Shown piece after piece: positions 6,856 to 9,455 of a stretch of DNA of 9,455 nt. The position numbers were made by a program, and so were the translations under genes. Positions within the stretch are counted from its first letter, which is position 1, and the number at the start of each line of letters is the position of its first letter. A model generated the notes under the pieces. It saw nothing but the letters and a program-made list of their open reading frames with translations, was not told the DNA's origin and did not search any database. Origin of the DNA: Candidatus Hebobacteria bacterium (GTDB lineage: Bacteria; Armatimonadota; Hebobacteria; Hebobacterales; Hebobacteraceae); the NCBI GenBank assembly GCA_029821235.1, contig JALGTT010000033.1:1-9455 (forward strand). The letters are read 5' to 3'.

Positions 6856-7168
6856 TGCATCTCAGGGTGAGGGGAGGACTGTGGAAAGTACCTCTTGCAG
6901 GAAGCGGCGCCCATGCCTGGAGACAAGCCGGGTCGGCTGGGCGTTGTTCGTGGTGGCCCCGTCGCCGCGCAGGGGCATAAGAGAGGGTCAGAATCGAGTT
7001 ACCGTTCTGCACTGGAGAGAAAAGGGGGTGGCGTTGAGGAAGCCAGACGCGCTGGCGGCATCCCACCGGAGCATCCATTGAGCACGGCTTCCGCACCACC
7101 GGCGCTGGGGACAACCGGGGAGCGAGGAGTCGGGGTGGGAACCGAGGAGAGACGAGGGAATGCACGGA

Positions 7169-7188
7169 CCCCGCCCGCGAGGGCGGGG
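7169..7188 (+). promoter_or_regulatory. Perfect 8-bp GC hairpin with GCGA (GNRA) tetraloop before the HD-GYP gene
   Basis: CCCCGCCC (7169-7176), loop GCGA, GGGCGGGG (7181-7188). It ends 13 nt before the AGGAG (7202-7206) of the HD-GYP gene's likely TTG start. No T-tract follows, so it is not an intrinsic terminator. If translation starts at ATG 7160 instead, the hairpin lies inside codons 4-10. Confidence 0.6.
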
Positions 7189-7201
7189 GGAGGCGAAGAA
7201 A

Positions 7202-7206
7202 AGGAG
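7202..7206 (+). promoter_or_regulatory. Ribosome-binding site supporting a TTG start for the HD-GYP gene
   Basis: AGGAG within AAAAGGAG, then a 7-nt spacer to TTG 7214. The competing ATG 7160 has GAGGAG ending 10 nt upstream and GAGGG only 1 nt upstream, both less well placed. Confidence 0.55.
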
Positions 7207-7213
7207 TCCGGGG

Positions 7214-9295
7214 TTGGCGGATAGAGTTCGTCAGCTTGGAGACCCGGGAGACAACCTTCCCGACCAGGCCGAATCGTCTGTCAGGCAGTCCTCGCAAGCC
7301 GACGGCCGCACCGGCGCGGATGTGACGCGAGACACCGAGAAGGGCGTCTGCTGGTATCGCCGGGCGCAGGGGACCCTGATCGCGGTGGGCCTCGCCACCA
7401 CCGTCGCACTCGCCGTCTTTCCCCTTGCCTCAGCCGCCAACTCCTACCTGGTGGCCGTCGCCCCCGCGCTGACGTGTATCCTGGTGGCGCTCGCGGTGCT
7501 CACCATCCTCGCCGAACGCAAGGTGGAATGGCTCCGCAACAAACTCGCACATGCCGAGCAGTTGGTGGATCTGAATTCCTCTGTCATCGCCTCTTTCGCC
7601 ATGGCGGTGGACGCCAAGGATCAACATACCCACGGGCACACGCAGCGGGTCCGCGACCTGGCGGTCTTGATCGGACGGGAGATGGGACTGTCGCAGCAAC
7701 AACTCGAGGCGTTGAGAATGGCCGCCATGCTCCACGACATCGGGAAGCTGGCAGTCCCCGACTATATCCTCTCCAAGCCGGATCAACTCAGCCCGGAGGA
7801 GATGAAGAAGGTTCAGACTCACACCTTGGTGGGCGCGGCGCTGCTTGAGTCGGTGAAGTTTCCCTGCCCCGTGGTGCCCATCATCCGCAGCCACCACGAA
7901 TGGTATGACGGCCACGGGTATCCGGATGGTCTGTCCGGGGAGGCTATTCCTCTTGGCGCGCGGATCCTGGCGGTGGCGGACGTATACGATGCACTGCTCT
8001 CCCATCGGCCGTATCGGCCTGCGATGACCGTGCAGGAGGCGGTGGCCTTCATGCGCGACCGGTCCGGCACGCAGTTCGACCCAAAGGTGGTGGAGACGTG
8101 CTTCCAGGTGCTCTCTGAGAAGCAGGCCTGTAACCGATTCGGCTTCATCTTCGGGGCCGATGGAGCCCTGCTCGCAGGGGACGGAACGGTGGACGAAGGC
8201 GAACGGTCGGTCTACACGGACATCAAGCAGGCCCACCAGGAGTTGCTCGCCCTCTACGAGATCGTGCAAAGCGTGAGCCAAAGCCTCGACCTCGATGAGA
8301 TACTGAAGACGGTCCTGGCGAAGACGAAACGGATCGTGGATTATTGTACGTGTGTCCTTTTCCTCACCCAGCCGGGCTCCAGCGACCTGGTGGCCGAGAC
8401 CGCCATCGGAGTCCACGCGGACCTTCTCCGGGGGCGGAGGCTGCCGATAGGACAGGGGCTGAGCGGCGCGGTGGCCCAGTCCGGCAAGCAGTCCGGGCCG
8501 GGTAAGGAGGCCCAGGAGGACCTCTCCCATCTGCTCGGCCCGGCGGTGGCGCAGTCGCCGTTGAGATACGCGCTCTCGGTTCCGCTTACCACGGAAGAGG
8601 GATGTACCGGGGCGCTCACCCTCTATCGCAGGGACGATCGCCCCTTCGATGAGGATGATGCACGGCTCGCTGCCGCGGTGGCCCGCCAGATCGCGATTGC
8701 GATACGGAATGCGGGCCAGTTCGAGCAGACCAGGAAGTCTGCGCTGACCGATCAACTCACCGGCCTCGCCAATGCTCGATATTTCTTCATGCACCTGGAA
8801 CAGGAACTCAACCGCGCGCAACGGGAACAGCGCACCGTATCGCTGATTGCGGTGGACCTCGACGGCCTGAAGCAGATCAACGACAACTTCGGCCATCAGC
8901 AGGGCGACCGGGCACTGCGGGCGATCGCAGAAGTCTTCCGTCGCCACGTGCGCAACTACGACACCGTGGTGCGGTACGCGGGCGACGAGTTCTTCATCAT
9001 CCTGCCCGACACCACCAATCAACTGGCGGTGGAGACCGCCAACCGGATCAAGAAGGCAGTGAGGGAGACCTCTCTGGAGGTGCTCCCCAACCAATACATC
9101 AACCTCAGCGCCAGTTTCGGGGTGGCCACTTTCCCCGGGGACGCGAGGGAAGCAGAGACGCTGATCGCGGTGGCCGACAGGGCCATGTACGCGGACAAGC
9201 GACTCAATCAGCAGGCAGCACTGCTCAGTGCGGAAAGGAAAGGTGACCGGACGGGTAAGGAAGCCCCGACGCGCCTCCCCGTTCGCCGCACGTGA
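7214..9295 (+). CDS. Membrane HD-GYP - GAF - GGDEF cyclic-di-GMP protein (putative bifunctional phosphodiesterase/diguanylate cyclase)
   Basis: 693 residues from TTG 7214 (711 from ATG 7160; numbering here from TTG). A charged N-terminus is followed by two membrane segments (about 54-74 and 77-99) with almost no periplasmic loop, so sensing is probably cytoplasmic. The HD-GYP domain (about 120-305) keeps GH (141-142), HDIGK (174-178), HHEWYDGHGYP (227-237) and the distal metal-ligand Asp in VADVYDAL (Asp256). It is predicted to hydrolyse c-di-GMP to pGpG or GMP. A GAF domain (about 344-500) follows. The GGDEF domain (about 508-668) has LTGLAN, VDLDGLKQIND with Asp548, AGDEF (589-593; Ala for the first Gly is a common active variant) and an I-site RNYD (580-583). 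Both opposing activities therefore look intact, with the cyclase open to product inhibition. It is in the same orientation as the receiver-GGDDF gene, and the long leader suggests separate control. Confidence 0.9.
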   Translation: MADRVRQLGDPGDNLPDQAESSVRQSSQADGRTGADVTRDTEKGVCWYRRAQGTLIAVGLATTVALAVFPLASAANSYLVAVAPALTCILVALAVLTILAERKVEWLRNKLAHAEQLVDLNSSVIASFAMAVDAKDQHTHGHTQRVRDLAVLIGREMGLSQQQLEALRMAAMLHDIGKLAVPDYILSKPDQLSPEEMKKVQTHTLVGAALLESVKFPCPVVPIIRSHHEWYDGHGYPDGLSGEAIPLGARILAVADVYDALLSHRPYRPAMTVQEAVAFMRDRSGTQFDPKVVETCFQVLSEKQACNRFGFIFGADGALLAGDGTVDEGERSVYTDIKQAHQELLALYEIVQSVSQSLDLDEILKTVLAKTKRIVDYCTCVLFLTQPGSSDLVAETAIGVHADLLRGRRLPIGQGLSGAVAQSGKQSGPGKEAQEDLSHLLGPAVAQSPLRYALSVPLTTEEGCTGALTLYRRDDRPFDEDDARLAAAVARQIAIAIRNAGQFEQTRKSALTDQLTGLANARYFFMHLEQELNRAQREQRTVSLIAVDLDGLKQINDNFGHQQGDRALRAIAEVFRRHVRNYDTVVRYAGDEFFIILPDTTNQLAVETANRIKKAVRETSLEVLPNQYINLSASFGVATFPGDAREAETLIAVADRAMYADKRLNQQAALLSAERKGDRTGKEAPTRLPVRRT

Positions 9296-9327
9296 CCTCC
9301 GCGGCGAAGACGGGAGACCGCCGGAGG
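9296..9327 (+). terminator. Hairpin immediately after the HD-GYP gene, possible terminator
   Basis: CCTCC (9296-9300), bulge GC, GGC (9303-9305), a 14-nt loop, then GCC and GGAGG (9320-9327). It begins at the base after the stop codon. No T-run follows, so it may be a 3'-end stabilising structure or a weak terminator. Confidence 0.35.
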
Positions 9328-9347
9328 ACACCGCTCCCGAATTGACT

Positions 9348-9414
9348 CACAGCCAGCGCTGACGGCAACTCGTCTCAAGGCTGTGGCGTGGACTAGACTT
9401 CCCCGTTGAGTTGC
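9348..9414 (+). repeat. Two interlocking 7-bp inverted repeats (pseudoknot or alternative-pairing topology)
   Basis: Repeat A is CACAGCC (9348-9354) with GGCTGTG (9379-9385). Repeat B is GCAACTC (9365-9371) with GAGTTGC (9408-9414). The left arm of B sits in the loop of A and the right arm of A in the loop of B. Both can extend by G-T pairs. TTGACT (9342-9347), a good -35 match, lies just before A, but no convincing -10 follows at the right distance. Confidence 0.4.
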
Positions 9415-9455
9415 TCATCGTGAGGGCCGATGACGCAGGATCGTGCTGAGATAGG

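Larger units (their letters stand above)
6856..7213 (+). other. Non-coding gap between the two c-di-GMP genes (candidate structured 5' leader)
   Basis: 358 bases without a credible gene. Open frames here on either strand have Arg/Pro/Gly-rich, non-family sequence. Possible stem-loops are GCCCATGCC (6909-6917) with GGCTGGGC (6935-6942), one bulged T; and a two-helix element, GGTGG (7027-7031) with CCACC (7063-7067) enclosing GCCAG (7042-7046) with CTGGC (7052-7056). The strongest hairpin is listed separately at 7169-7188. I compared the stretch with c-di-GMP (GEMM), cobalamin, TPP and SAM riboswitch cores as I remember them and found no match. Stems of this size are common by chance at this GC content. 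Confidence 0.45.

Noticed and set aside
6856..7160. c-di-GMP-I (GEMM) or cobalamin riboswitch, prompted by GTTACCG near 7000 and TGCCTGGAGAC near 6915
   Set aside because: The GGGACGCAAAGCC-type core and correctly spaced helices of GEMM are absent, and the cobalamin core motifs upstream of the B12-box-like string are missing.
6773..7297. 174-residue minus-strand open frame across the intergenic gap
   Set aside because: Pro/Arg/Ser-rich with no domain signal, overlapping the ends of both flanking genes and without a good ribosome-binding site.
7430..9331. 633-residue open frame on the - strand opposite the HD-GYP gene
   Set aside because: The translation lacks recognisable motifs and lies entirely over HD-GYP, GAF and GGDEF coding sequence; shadow frame.
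9430..9455. Possible start of another + strand gene (ATG 9430 after GAGGG)
   Set aside because: Only eight codons are visible and the Shine-Dalgarno spacing is just 3 nt, so a gene cannot be supported from this window.
1..9455. Insertion sequences, CRISPR arrays, tRNA or rRNA genes, toxin-antitoxin pairs
   Set aside because: No transposase motifs, terminal repeats, spaced repeats, cloverleaf with a T-loop core, or small paired genes were found on either strand.

Overview
The window is about 9.5 kb of GC-rich bacterial DNA. It holds seven protein genes and no sign of IS elements, phage, CRISPR, tRNA or rRNA. Host identity is inferred only. High GC, frequent TTG starts, a membrane glycan polymerase/ligase fused to TPRs, HD-GYP/GGDEF signalling proteins and Isf-like flavoproteins suit a deep-branching, free-living, envelope-rich bacterium such as Armatimonadota. 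The sequence alone does not fix the phylum.

Layout. (1) Positions 1-1115, + strand: two consecutive flavodoxin-fold proteins of the FMN reductase / iron-sulfur flavoprotein type. The first is cut by the window edge. (2) Positions 1131-4775, - strand: a two-gene surface-glycan unit. An 885-residue O-antigen ligase/polymerase-like membrane protein with a C-terminal TPR array is followed by a UDP-glucuronate decarboxylase-like SDR that would make UDP-xylose. The unit converges on the flavoprotein pair with only 15 bp between stops. (3) Position 4776 to 5718, + strand: a divergent EamA/DMT transporter. Its probable ribosome-binding site lies in one arm of an inverted repeat. (4) Positions 5872-9295, + strand: two cyclic-di-GMP genes. 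The first has a degenerate receiver-like domain and a GGDDF-variant cyclase domain without an I-site. The second is a membrane protein with HD-GYP, GAF and GGDEF domains, all with intact key motifs. A 358-bp gap with a strong GNRA hairpin separates them. (5) Positions 9296-9455: non-coding, with a hairpin after the stop and two interlocking inverted repeats.

Working together. The polymerase/ligase and the SDR plausibly act in one exopolysaccharide or O-antigen pathway. The c-di-GMP pair nearby could control exopolysaccharide and surface behaviour, but that link is inference from proximity. I did not find a clearly new multi-gene system. The most distinctive points are the degenerate receiver-GGDDF protein beside an intact HD-GYP-GAF-GGDEF protein, the polymerase-TPR fusion with a separate thirteenth membrane segment, and several structured non-coding stretches next to start codons.
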